Source of the DNA: an uncultured Clostridia bacterium
Lineage (GTDB): Bacteria > Bacillota > Clostridia > Oscillospirales > Acutalibacteraceae
Assembly: GCA_946186535.1 (NCBI GenBank)
Contig: CAMHNT010000002.1
Coordinates: 1-24,345 of the forward strand
Direction: 5' to 3'
DNA length: 24,345 nucleotides
Shown here: piece after piece, positions 14,686 through 22,439 of the stretch
How the letters are laid out: each line of letters starts with the position of its first letter
How positions within the stretch are numbered: position 1 is the stretch's first letter
Notes under the pieces: model-generated
Database searches by the model: none
What the model was told of the DNA's origin: nothing
Seen by the model: the letters and a program-made list of their open reading frames with translations, nothing else
Translations under genes and position numbers: made by a program

Positions 14686-14786
14686 ATTATAGGATTTTAT
14701 TTGACAATATAGGCATATAATTGTTTGTAAATAAAAAGATAAATAAACACGGAATATATTCCGTCCGAAAAGAGGAAGTAAATATT

Positions 14787-16571
14787 ATGGCTGAATTTAT
14801 GACAGGTATGAAACGTACACACTACTGCGGCGATCTGAGAATCGGCGACGTCGGAAAGGAAGTAACCCTCTTCGGCTGGGTTGCAAAACAGCGAGATCTC
14901 GGTCAGCTTATCTTTATAGATCTGCGTGACAGAACGGGAATCACTCAGCTTTCCTTCGACGACAGCACGGAAAAGGCTGTTTTTGAAAAAGCCGCTCAGT
15001 GCAGAAGCGAGTATGTTCTCGGCGTTGTCGGAACGGTTATGGAGAGAAGCGCAAAGAGCAATAAAATTCCGACAGGCGATATCGAGGTTAAAGTAACCGA
15101 GCTGCGCATTCTCGGAGAAAGCGAAACACCGCCCTTCGAAATCACGGAGAACTCCAACACAGGCGAGGCAACAAGACTTAAGTACCGCTACCTCGATTTG
15201 AGACGTCCCGATTTACAGCAGAATATCATTCTCCGCCACAAAATCGCAAAGGCAACAAGAGACTACTTTGACGAGAGAGGCTTCATCGAGATCGAAACTC
15301 CTATGCTCATCAAGTCCACTCCCGAAGGCGCAAGAGATTTTCTCGTTCCGTCAAGAATCCACAAAGGAAGCTTTTACGCTCTCCCACAGTCTCCCCAGAT
15401 ATACAAACAGCTCTGCATGGTAGCAGGCTTCGACAAGTATATGCAGATTGCACGCTGTTTCCGTGACGAGGATCTCAGGGCTGACAGACAGCCGGAATTC
15501 ACACAGATCGATATCGAGATGTCGTTCGTTGACATGGAGGATATCTTGGAGCTCGGCGAAGGCTTCATCAAGTATGTATTCAAAAAGGCTCTCGACATCG
15601 ATATTCCTACCCCATTCCCACGCTACACCTACAATGAGGTTATGGCCCGCTACGGCTCAGACAAGCCGGACACACGCTTCGGAATGGAGCTTTTTGACCT
15701 CACCGACGTTGTAAAGGACAGCGAGTTCGTTGTATTCAAGTCGGCAATTGAGGGCGGCGGAAGCGTTAGAGGAATTACAGCAAAGGGCGGATTGAAGACA
15801 TACTCGAGAAAAGAAATCGACAAGCTCACCGAAACTGCAAAGGGTATCGGCGCAAAAGGTATGGCATGGATAAGAATGACGGACGACGGCATTGCTTCAT
15901 CGTTTGCAAAGTTCATGACGGAGGAGCAGATGCAGGCTATCATCGAGAAAGCAGGCGCAGAAAAGGGCGATGTTGTTTTCATCATTGCAGACACAAACGA
16001 TACATCAGTAATGTCAACTCTCGGCGCACTTCGTCTCGAGGTTGCAAAAAAGCTCGACATCATCGCCGACGGCTTCAACTTCCTTTGGGTTGTTGAGTTC
16101 CCGTTCTTCGAGTTCGACAAGGAATCAAACGAGTGGGTTGCTATGCACCACCCGTTCACATCTCCGACAGACGAATCCCTCAACCACCTCGAGGGCGACA
16201 AGAGCAACGTTTACGCAAAGGCTTACGACATGGTTCTCAACGGCATTGAGCTTTCTTCAGGTTCTATCAGAATCACAAATCCTGACCTTCAGAAGAGAAT
16301 GTTCAGCATGCTGGGCTTAAGCGATGAAGAGGCTTACAAGAAGTTCGGATTCCTCACCGACGCATTCAAGTTCGGCGCACCTCCGCACGGCGGCATGGGA
16401 ATCGGTCTTGACAGACTTGTCATGCAGATGATCAAGGCTTCAACCCTCCGTGACGTTGTTGCATTCCCGAAGGTTCAGAACGCAAGCGAGCTTATGACAA
16501 ACGCACCTTCTCCGGTTGACAGCTTACAGCTCAACGAGCTTGGAATTGGTGTAACGGCAAAAGAAGAATAA
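14787..16571 (+). CDS. aspS: Aspartyl-tRNA synthetase
   Basis: The bacterial-type class IIb enzyme that charges tRNA-Asp. The product is 594 residues, normal for the bacterial form, which carries a GAD insertion domain. An N-terminal OB-fold anticodon-binding domain starts with THYCGDLR and includes VTLFGWVAKQRDLGQLIFIDLRD. The catalytic core shows ETPMLIKSTPEGARDFLVPS, the QSPQIYKQLCMVAGFDKY loop, motif 2 (CFRDEDLRADRQPEFTQID), HHPFTSP, and motif 3 GMGIGLDRLVM. The ATG at 14787 is chosen because GAGGAAG lies about 8 nt upstream and the family starts here; the longer frame from 14721 adds 22 residues without a ribosome site. In many Firmicutes aspS follows hisS directly; here about 1.9 kb of AT-richer sequence separates them. 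Whether it is tRNA-discriminating is not evident. Confidence 0.97.
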   Translation: MAEFMTGMKRTHYCGDLRIGDVGKEVTLFGWVAKQRDLGQLIFIDLRDRTGITQLSFDDSTEKAVFEKAAQCRSEYVLGVVGTVMERSAKSNKIPTGDIEVKVTELRILGESETPPFEITENSNTGEATRLKYRYLDLRRPDLQQNIILRHKIAKATRDYFDERGFIEIETPMLIKSTPEGARDFLVPSRIHKGSFYALPQSPQIYKQLCMVAGFDKYMQIARCFRDEDLRADRQPEFTQIDIEMSFVDMEDILELGEGFIKYVFKKALDIDIPTPFPRYTYNEVMARYGSDKPDTRFGMELFDLTDVVKDSEFVVFKSAIEGGGSVRGITAKGGLKTYSRKEIDKLTETAKGIGAKGMAWIRMTDDGIASSFAKFMTEEQMQAIIEKAGAEKGDVVFIIADTNDTSVMSTLGALRLEVAKKLDIIADGFNFLWVVEFPFFEFDKESNEWVAMHHPFTSPTDESLNHLEGDKSNVYAKAYDMVLNGIELSSGSIRITNPDLQKRMFSMLGLSDEEAYKKFGFLTDAFKFGAPPHGGMGIGLDRLVMQMIKASTLRDVVAFPKVQNASELMTNAPSPVDSLQLNELGIGVTAKEE

Positions 16572-16583
16572 TTTTTAAACAAT

Positions 16584-16618
16584 ACTCTCAGCCGGTTTAA
16601 TACAGACCGACTGAGAGT
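16584..16618 (+). terminator. Terminator of aspS
   Basis: A 13-position stem with one mismatch (ACTCTCAGCCGGT at 16584-16596 with ACCGACTGAGAGT at 16606-16618), followed by TGTTTTATTATT. Confidence 0.85.
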
Positions 16619-16689
16619 TGTTTTATTATTGAAAAAACACTATACACAGCTTAACCAAAACTCCCGCAATGCGGAATTTTTAGGAGTAA

Positions 16690-16770
16690 TATTTCGTTGA
16701 GGGCTTTGTACCACAAGGGCACTTCCTTCGGGGCGCCTTTTGAAAAAAGTTTGGCAAAAACTTTTACAGC
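16690..16770 (-). repeat. Copy C of dispersed hairpin repeat (partial)
   Basis: Positions 16714-16750 are identical over 37 nt to 9863-9899. The AAAGTTTTTG arm is kept (variant GCCAAAC in place of GACGCAC), while the CCAAGGGCAGC hairpin and the TCGCCGAAGGC end are missing. The rest of the 16572-16923 gap holds the aspS terminator, AT-rich sequence and the promoter of the HD gene; no gene is seen. Confidence 0.8.
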
Positions 16771-16845
16771 CTTGGCTATCCAAAATAAAACAATTTTGGA
16801 TAATAACCTCCTAATAAAATTTTTCTAAAAGTTTTCCATAACCTA

Positions 16846-16874
16846 TTGTAATTTTCATCAATATGAGTTATACT
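16846..16874 (+). promoter_or_regulatory. Promoter of the HD-domain gene
   Basis: -35 TTGTAA (16846-16851), a 17-nt spacer, -10 TATACT (16869-16874). The expected transcript start near 16881 supports the start codon at 16924 rather than 16891. Confidence 0.6.
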
Positions 16875-16923
16875 AAACTAAATAATAGTTTTGTTTGTTA
16901 TCAGTCAAATGGGGGTGTTAAAA

Positions 16924-17373
16924 ATGGGCAATCCACACAAGCTCGTGCAAACCACAGCAAATGATTTAGAAATCTCCTCACGATTTCATCTCACAAGAAC
17001 CTTCACACAGCACGGAAAAATAAGCGTTTATGCACATAGCTTTTCGGTTGCGGTCATGAGCATAAAGATCGCTAAGTTTTTAGGAATAAAGGTTGACAGG
17101 AAAGCTCTCATCAGAGGTGCGCTTCTTCACGACTATTTTCTCTACGACTGGCACGACACCGACAATGCCGCTCACAATCTCCACGGCTTCACACACCCGA
17201 AAACCGCTCTTAAAAACGCTCAGGAAGACTTCGAACTCTCCCGAAAGGAATGTGACATAATAGTACATCACATGTTCCCGCTTGTTCCTGTTCCGCCGAA
17301 GTGCCGTGAAGCATGGATCGTCTGTTTGGCAGATAAGATATGTGCGCTGAAGGAAACACTGTTTTGCCGATAA
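16924..17373 (+). CDS. HD-domain metal-dependent phosphohydrolase
   Basis: A small (149-residue) single-domain HD-superfamily protein. The metal-binding pattern is complete: His38 (YAHSFSV), His69-Asp70 (LLHDYFLYDWH), histidines His87 and His91 (LHGFTH), the HH pair (115-116) in IIVHHMFP, and Asp137 (LADKI). Such stand-alone HD proteins hydrolyse phosphate esters of small metabolites or nucleotides; the substrate cannot be inferred. The ATG at 16924 is preceded by GGGGGTG at about 6 nt; the frame extends upstream to 16891, but that ATG has no ribosome site. The gene has its own promoter and ends shortly before a MITE-like element, and appears to be monocistronic. Confidence 0.85.
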   Translation: MGNPHKLVQTTANDLEISSRFHLTRTFTQHGKISVYAHSFSVAVMSIKIAKFLGIKVDRKALIRGALLHDYFLYDWHDTDNAAHNLHGFTHPKTALKNAQEDFELSRKECDIIVHHMFPLVPVPPKCREAWIVCLADKICALKETLFCR

Positions 17374-17421
17374 AATCAAGCCGGGAAGAAATATTCTTAC
17401 TGGCTTTCTTAAATGGAATAC

Positions 17422-17601
17422 TTAAGGAACCACTGATTAAATAACGTCCTACGGACTGAGTACCCAACTTGCTTGCATCTTTTCGTCAAATTGAACTCAA
17501 AATCCTTGAAATACGTCAGTATTCCTGTGGATTTTTCGTCCAATTTGCCTGAAAATCTGACGGCGCAATTTGGGCACTCGATTTAATCAGTGCTTCCTTA
17601 A
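17422..17601. mobile_element. MITE-like palindromic element, 180 bp
   Basis: The 21-bp ends TTAAGGAACCACTGATTAAAT (first 20 bases span 17422-17441) and their inverted copy at 17581-17601 match at 20 of 21 positions. Inside, further segments are also inverted copies (GAGTACCCAA with TTGGGCACTC; AAAATCC with GGATTTT; AATAC with GTATT), so the whole element folds as one long imperfect hairpin. It has no coding capacity. TTAA at each outer edge may be a target duplication or part of the ends. Non-autonomous transposon is the best reading; a large structured RNA is the alternative. Confidence 0.75.
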
Positions 17602-17607
17602 AATTAC

Positions 17608-17645
17608 AACCCCTCTGTACATCACAGCTGATTTACAGAGGGGTT
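17608..17645. terminator. Bidirectional terminator between HD gene and membrane protein gene
   Basis: A 12-bp perfect stem (AACCCCTCTGTA at 17608-17619 with TACAGAGGGGTT at 17634-17645), followed rightward by TTTAT and leftward by GTAATTTT. It lies between convergent genes. Confidence 0.8.
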
Positions 17646-17662
17646 TTTATGTTATGTATAAA

Positions 17663-18235
17663 TCATGCAGCCTGAGCTTCAACGCTTCTTGCCTTTATGT
17701 CTCTTGCAAAAATAGCCTTAAAGAGAGTTCGCACAAGCGGCTGAATGAAGAACATCTGGGAGAAGAAAGCAAACGGGAAATTAAAACATACAAGCTTTAC
17801 CCAGTTGGCAAGGAATGTCAGAACATTGAAGCCTGCATAGTATGGATAATATAACCCTGCGGCCATAAGGCTCATTGTCGGACACATAATTCCAACTGTC
17901 GCACAAATAATTGCAGATTCAAAGAGCACTGGGTTAGTTTCTCTCGGGTCAAAAACTCTGCATGCAAGCCTGAAGGAAAGAGGACTTCCGACTGTGACCT
18001 CAAGCGTGTAAGCAAGACAGAATTCCAGCAGAACAACCGCCCATATCGGACAGAATCTTCCGAGCATATAAACTCCGCCCTGATTTCTGATCGCATCAAT
18101 AACGCTGTCCGTTCCATTGATCTGCATGAGAACCGAACCGTTGACAACATAAAGGCTGTAGAACACATAGCCATGCACCGTAATAATAACCGTAAGCAGT
18201 GCGAAAATCATTCTTTGAAATTGGTTTCTTGGCAT
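17663..18235 (-). CDS. Four-TM membrane protein, DUF2798-like
   Basis: A 190-residue integral membrane protein with four predicted segments (about 8-32, 61-83, 104-128 and 140-165) and a basic C-terminal tail. Its opening, PRNQFQRMIFALLTVIITVH, resembles the DUF2798 family of small uncharacterised membrane proteins, which often come as two-helix repeats; this fits the internal two-plus-two layout. The start at 18235 is fixed by GAGGAG 8 nt upstream; the frame extends to 18301 but those residues lie in the structured leader. A near-perfect promoter (18381-18409) drives it through a leader of about 140 nt. Function unknown; family assignment is from memory of the motif and moderately sure. Confidence 0.75.
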   Translation of the reverse strand: MPRNQFQRMIFALLTVIITVHGYVFYSLYVVNGSVLMQINGTDSVIDAIRNQGGVYMLGRFCPIWAVVLLEFCLAYTLEVTVGSPLSFRLACRVFDPRETNPVLFESAIICATVGIMCPTMSLMAAGLYYPYYAGFNVLTFLANWVKLVCFNFPFAFFSQMFFIQPLVRTLFKAIFARDIKARSVEAQAA

Positions 18236-18375
18236 AAGAAATTCTCCTCTTTTCTTTTTTACGCATAAAAAAACACGCAGCTCAAAGCATTTGAAAATCA
18301 AATCGTTAGCATTGTGTACCGTGATCAGATTTACGTGCCTTGCACTACATGTGTCGTTTTTGCGTTTTTTATTTG
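18236..18375 (-). ncRNA. Structured leader RNA of the DUF2798-like gene
   Basis: Between the promoter and the gene, the minus-strand transcript carries AAAAAACGCA (18361-18370) complementary to TGCGTGTTTTTT (18268-18279), which would close a domain of about 80 nt. Inside are a GTGC/GCAC hairpin and an ATTTG/CAAAT hairpin. The closing stem ends in a seven-T run about 30 nt before the start codon, like an intrinsic terminator. Either a cis-regulatory element or a small RNA of about 110 nt would explain this. It matches no riboswitch class I know. Confidence 0.4.
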
Positions 18376-18380
18376 TTAAA

Positions 18381-18409
18381 ATTATATCATTTTATCCTGT
18401 AAATGTCAA
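18381..18409 (-). promoter_or_regulatory. Consensus sigma-A promoter
   Basis: On the minus strand: TTGACA (18404-18409), exactly 17 nt, TATAAT (18381-18386). Both hexamers match consensus fully, the strongest promoter in the window. It drives the structured leader and the DUF2798-like gene. Confidence 0.88.
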
Positions 18410-18515
18410 GACAAAGCACCCTGTCAGAACTCTGAAAGATATACGAATTTTTGAAGGATTTCTGTATTTTTGTACTACAGCGAGAAGAAGAGAACTAACA
18501 TATATAATAAAACAG

Positions 18516-18547
18516 AAAAAGTCAGCCTTAAAAATGGCTAACTTTTT
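18516..18547. terminator. Orphan bidirectional terminator-like hairpin
   Basis: AAAAAGTCAGCC (18516-18527) pairs with GGCTAACTTTTT (18536-18547) with one mismatch; T-runs follow on both strands. The cohesin/dockerin gene already has a terminator at 18593-18620, so this one may be a backup or may belong to an unrecognised small transcript on the plus strand. The rest of the 18236-18680 gap holds the leader, promoter and terminator described separately. Confidence 0.5.
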
Positions 18548-18592
18548 TCTGCATAGTCTCCCGTAAATCCGGAGGTCTGAAATTATTCAAAA

Positions 18593-18620
18593 AAACGGAC
18601 GATCAAAAGACCGTCCGTTT
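18593..18620 (-). terminator. Terminator of the cohesin/dockerin gene
   Basis: A 12-position stem with one mismatch (AAACGGACGATC at 18593-18604 with GACCGTCCGTTT at 18609-18620) and an AAAA loop, followed on the minus strand by a T-run. It lies 60 nt beyond the stop codon. Confidence 0.85.
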
Positions 18621-18680
18621 CATATTCGCTAATAAGCAATAACCTTAAGCTATCGCCTGACTGTTAAGTTTTGAAGTTAA

Positions 18681-21600
18681 TCAGAGTTCGATCTCTATCT
18701 TCTCCTGCAGGTTTGCGATCATACGGAGAATAGAAACTGCATCGGAAGTAGTAATAGAACCGTCGCCGTCTACATCAGCAAGCTTGAGCTGCTCATCAGT
18801 AAAGGTCTCGAGATGAGCGATATTACGGAGAATGAGAACTGCATCATTTGTTGTAACCTTGCCGTCTCTGTCCACATCACCCAGCCAAGCACGTTCCGGC
18901 TCATTATCGGTATCACTGTCTGAGTCTGTGTCAGACTCAGTATCTGTGTCAGACTGTGTATCTGTCTCAGTCTCTGTGTCTGTCTCGGACTGTGTATCTG
19001 TTTCAGTCTCTGTGTCTGTCTCGGACTGTACATCTGTCTCAGTCTCTGTGTCGGACTGTGTATCTGTCTCAGTCTCTGAGTCTGTCTCGGTCTCTGTGTC
19101 TGTCTCAGACTGTGTATCCGTCTCGGTTTCTGTGTCTGTTACAGGCTCTGAATCTGTATCGGAGTCGCTTGTATTTTCACTATCCGTAACAGCAACAACG
19201 CTTGTTGTAGAATCGAAATCGAAGTCCTCCAGAGTTACATCGTAAAACTCTTCAACGAAATAGGAAAGAACATCGTCGCTGCTTGTGATATCCTTGAGAG
19301 CCTCAAATGTAAATGTTACGATATCTGTCTCAGCAGTAAGATCGGTACCATTTGCATCAAACATTGAGTTCCAACGGATAACTCCGTCGTTTTCTGTATT
19401 AATATCGATATTGCCGACGCCGTCAACCTTAGAAACATACTTAAGAGCTGAAGAATCGAAGTTGAGCTGCTCCTGGATACCGAGAGCCTTAGCTGCATCG
19501 TTAACGCGGCAGTAAACCGTTACTGTGTCGCCCTTCTTAGCAACTACGTCAACCTTCTTTGATTCAGGCTCAGCAAATTCTGTTACTACAGCAACGGCGC
19601 TTGTAGTATCGCTGTACTTGAATTCATTATCGTTATAGTCATAAAAATCTTCAACGAAGAACGAGAGAACATTGTTGCTCTTTGTAATATCCTTCAATGC
19701 AGTAAATGTCATTGTCACAAGATCTGTCTCGTCGGTAATATCAATACCCTTATGATCTCTGTCGATATCAAAAAGCATGTTCCATGAAACTCTGCCGTTT
19801 GAAGCCTCGGCAGCAAGGTTTCCGAGATCTGTTGCGGATTTTGCATCATCGTTATACTGCAAAGCCGAAGTGTCAAAGTCAACGAGCTCGTGAATACCGA
19901 GTGCTGCTTTAGCATTATTAGCCTTGAAAGTAACCGTTATTGTGTCGCCCTTGTTTGCAACAACATCGATCTTTCTGAAGTCATTTCCTTCATTGATATC
20001 GCTGTCGCTTGTTACGTCGCTTGACGTATCGGAATCGGACTCAACGTCGGATGTCGTGTCGGTATCGGAATCTGTTGTTGTATCAGTATCGGAATCCTCA
20101 GCACTGACAACCTTGGATTTAACCTTGAGTTCAGAAGGGTCTGCGGACGCATTGTCAAAGCCGTAAATATCTCTGATAGTGTTCGAGCAAACCTCGCCGG
20201 AGTTGTCCTGGAGAGCCTTGAAAGTAAAAGTAATGATATCAGTATTGCCCTTTTCGGAACCTGAATTGATAACATTCCACTTAACCGTGCCGTTATCTTC
20301 GTTTACAGTAACGAATTCAGCGCCAGTATTATATCCTACAAGTTCAAACTTGGAAGTATCATACTTAAGAGTATTTGCAATACCCTCAATATCAGTAAGA
20401 TCTGCGGAGAAAGTAACTTTAACTTCGTCACCCTTCTTAACGTCAGCATTTACAACAAGATCATCCACCGGATTCTGTTCGCTTGTCACAACAACGTTTG
20501 CTTCTACGCAGTCAAGAGTCAGGGAGTTGAAATCGTAATCGTAGCAGTCTCTTACCTGGTTTGTACCTACCGTACCGCTGTTGTCGGAAAGAGCCTTGAG
20601 GTTAATTTTGATAACGTCGGTTGATTTTGAGTAGTCAACGCCCTTCTTGCCGTCGCCGAAGTTACCGTTCCAGCGAACCTCGCCTGCCACGGAATTGAAT
20701 TCAATTCCGTCAACAAGAGCCTCGGCAGAAACAAACTCATACTTGCTTGAATCATATGTAAATGAGTTTGAAATACCCATGAGGTTGCTGAGACCCGAAA
20801 GTCTGAGAGTAACGGCAACATTGTCACCCTTCTTTGCGTCAGCCGTTACAACAGTTTCGCCCTTGCCGAGATATGTATCAGGATCTGTGTCCGAAGTCGT
20901 ATCTGTATCATCATCCGATGCGGAATCGGTGTTTGTATCCGTTTCGGAAGCTTTATCTGTTTCTGTCTTCTTGTCGGTTTCTGTCTTTCTGTCAGTATCG
21001 GTGTCTGCCTTGCCGATTCTTGCGAAAGCACATGTAATATCGTCCTCATCGCTCTTCTCAAAGCTATTGTTTTCGAGCGAACCTGCAGAGTCATCAAGAT
21101 CCGCATTGTCATTCATCGAAAGGTCATAAGGCAAGCAGTCCATACCGGACTTACCGCTTGTCATAACGAGAAGAACACCTACGCCAGAATTTTTAACATC
21201 ACTTGCCGTAACGCCAAGAGTTTCGTAAGGAATAGACATTTCATAGTGGAAATCCATTGTCGAAGTTGCATGGCCCTTTGCATTAAAGTCAACCCAAGCA
21301 GCCGACTCATTACACATATCGCCTACAACACGGTTGTTATTCTCACCGTATGCGCCGTCAATACCATAGACATTCTGGCTAAGGATACCGAGGCCATAAT
21401 CAAAAACGATACCCGAAGTTTTGGGGTCGTAAATTTCCTTAGCCTTCATGCCGGTACTGTCGGAAGTTAAGCCGTTACTGTCACCGTTGTAAACGAAAGG
21501 ACCGTTTGCACCGTTTGTGGAAACAGCGATCAATCTGTTGAATCGGCTGGTTCCGAATGTAATACCGGAATCCCAAAGTGTAGCGCCTCCCGTTGTTTTA

Positions 21601-22082
21601 CCGCCCTGTCCTATTTCATCAGACATACCTGTATCAATTGCAATAAAGAAAGGAATGTTCATTGTCTGATAAAGAATACCTTGTGTCAAAGGATAGTTAT
21701 CGAGAGGAGCAACGATATCCTGAACGTTTGTCATTTCCCACATGAGATAAATGTTGCTGTCATCATATGCACCGTAAAGTGTATAAAGGTCAAGCGGAAG
21801 TTCAAACATTGAGTTCGGACGATATACACGAGGGTCATCATTTGCCGTACCCTGTGCAATAATCATCGAACTGTCCCAATCGGAAATGTCGCCGTCAACC
21901 GTAATCGTCTTGTTGCCGCCAAAACCTGCACCATTGGTCGAATAGTATTTTGACAATGTTCCTGCTGTTCCCGAAACCTGCGTATCAATACTCGCAGCTG
22001 AAGCAGAAGCGGAACCCACACTGCTTGCAACCAAGAGAGCAGCGAGAGCTGCACTAAGCAGTCTATGGTGTTTTTTAGCCAT
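18681..22082 (-). CDS. Secreted modular protein: CBM9-like, four cohesin-like modules, dockerin
   Basis: A 1133-residue exported protein. A signal peptide (about 1-30) is followed by a domain (about 58-356) opening with TVDGDISDWD and containing YGAYDDSNIYLMWEM, typical of CBM9/DOMON-like carbohydrate-binding domains. Four cohesin-like modules follow (about 410-535, 541-660, 704-833, 843-966); each opens with a KKGDxVxVT strand and contains a V-R/K/S-WN strand and late ALxD and DFYD-like motifs. Asp/Thr/Ser/Glu-rich linkers separate the parts (359-405, 662-698, 967-1063). The C-terminus is a type I dockerin (1066-1126) with duplicated calcium loops DVDRDGKVTTNDA and DVDGDGSITTSDA. No sortase motif, SLH domain or anchor helix is seen. 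The layout suggests a scaffoldin-like adaptor: the dockerin docks it to another cohesin while its own modules may recruit partners. Start supported by GGAGGT about 9 nt upstream. Single-gene unit; cohesin modules are diverged and may bind other ligands. Confidence 0.85.
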   Translation of the reverse strand: MAKKHHRLLSAALAALLVASSVGSASASAASIDTQVSGTAGTLSKYYSTNGAGFGGNKTITVDGDISDWDSSMIIAQGTANDDPRVYRPNSMFELPLDLYTLYGAYDDSNIYLMWEMTNVQDIVAPLDNYPLTQGILYQTMNIPFFIAIDTGMSDEIGQGGKTTGGATLWDSGITFGTSRFNRLIAVSTNGANGPFVYNGDSNGLTSDSTGMKAKEIYDPKTSGIVFDYGLGILSQNVYGIDGAYGENNNRVVGDMCNESAAWVDFNAKGHATSTMDFHYEMSIPYETLGVTASDVKNSGVGVLLVMTSGKSGMDCLPYDLSMNDNADLDDSAGSLENNSFEKSDEDDITCAFARIGKADTDTDRKTETDKKTETDKASETDTNTDSASDDDTDTTSDTDPDTYLGKGETVVTADAKKGDNVAVTLRLSGLSNLMGISNSFTYDSSKYEFVSAEALVDGIEFNSVAGEVRWNGNFGDGKKGVDYSKSTDVIKINLKALSDNSGTVGTNQVRDCYDYDFNSLTLDCVEANVVVTSEQNPVDDLVVNADVKKGDEVKVTFSADLTDIEGIANTLKYDTSKFELVGYNTGAEFVTVNEDNGTVKWNVINSGSEKGNTDIITFTFKALQDNSGEVCSNTIRDIYGFDNASADPSELKVKSKVVSAEDSDTDTTTDSDTDTTSDVESDSDTSSDVTSDSDINEGNDFRKIDVVANKGDTITVTFKANNAKAALGIHELVDFDTSALQYNDDAKSATDLGNLAAEASNGRVSWNMLFDIDRDHKGIDITDETDLVTMTFTALKDITKSNNVLSFFVEDFYDYNDNEFKYSDTTSAVAVVTEFAEPESKKVDVVAKKGDTVTVYCRVNDAAKALGIQEQLNFDSSALKYVSKVDGVGNIDINTENDGVIRWNSMFDANGTDLTAETDIVTFTFEALKDITSSDDVLSYFVEEFYDVTLEDFDFDSTTSVVAVTDSENTSDSDTDSEPVTDTETETDTQSETDTETETDSETETDTQSDTETETDVQSETDTETETDTQSETDTETETDTQSDTDTESDTDSDSDTDNEPERAWLGDVDRDGKVTTNDAVLILRNIAHLETFTDEQLKLADVDGDGSITTSDAVSILRMIANLQEKIEIEL
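18894..19184 (-). repeat. Tandem repeats in the pre-dockerin linker
   Basis: About 290 bp of degenerate repeats with periods of 12 and 36 bp encode reiterated DTETETDTQSET units (residues 967-1063). The regularity at DNA level suggests slippage-prone sequence and strain-to-strain length variation. Confidence 0.8.
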
Positions 22083-22402
22083 ATTAAATTACCTCCGTTT
22101 AGATAAATTAAGTTGGGGTTATCCCCTTCCCCACTTATACAATTATTAGTATAACGCTTTTAAAATCTTTTAACAAGTCTTTTTAAATGATTCTAAAATC
22201 TTTGTAGGAGTTGTTAAAATGGTGGTAATTTTTTTGTACAGATTACCGTGTTGTTTCAAAAAAGAAATACTTAAATTTAACAAAATCGTCACATAGTAAA
22301 ACGGTCTGATTTGCTCACTTTTCAGCCGGAACAAGAACAGAATTTTTTCCTCCGAACTTTCTCTGAAACATGAGGATTCAACGGTTGTCCGCATCAAAAA
22401 AA
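22083..22402. other. Upstream region of the cohesin/dockerin gene
   Basis: No gene. It contains the promoter at 22148-22176 and a short GGGG/CCCC hairpin in the leader (minus strand, around 22115-22128). Beyond the promoter it is AT-rich, with nothing recognised up to the terminator of the next gene. Confidence 0.6.
22148..22176 (-). promoter_or_regulatory. Promoter of the cohesin/dockerin gene
   Basis: On the minus strand: -35 TTGTTA (22171-22176), a 17-nt spacer, -10 TATACT (22148-22153). The leader is about 60 nt. Confidence 0.65.
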
Positions 22403-22423
22403 GCTGCCGGAAATTCCGACAGC
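22403..22423 (-). terminator. Terminator of the small anchored protein gene
   Basis: On the minus strand GCTGTCGG and CCGGCAGC pair around AATTT (one G-U pair) and are followed by TTTTTTT. It lies 17 nt after the stop codon. Confidence 0.85.
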
Positions 22424-22439
22424 CTCTTCATATTTCGTC

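Noticed and set aside
18832..19245. Ser/Val-rich plus-strand frame and possible CRISPR-like repetition
   Set aside because: It is the antisense of the Thr/Asp/Glu/Ser linker. Units are contiguous 12/36-bp tandem repeats with no unique spacers, so not a CRISPR array.
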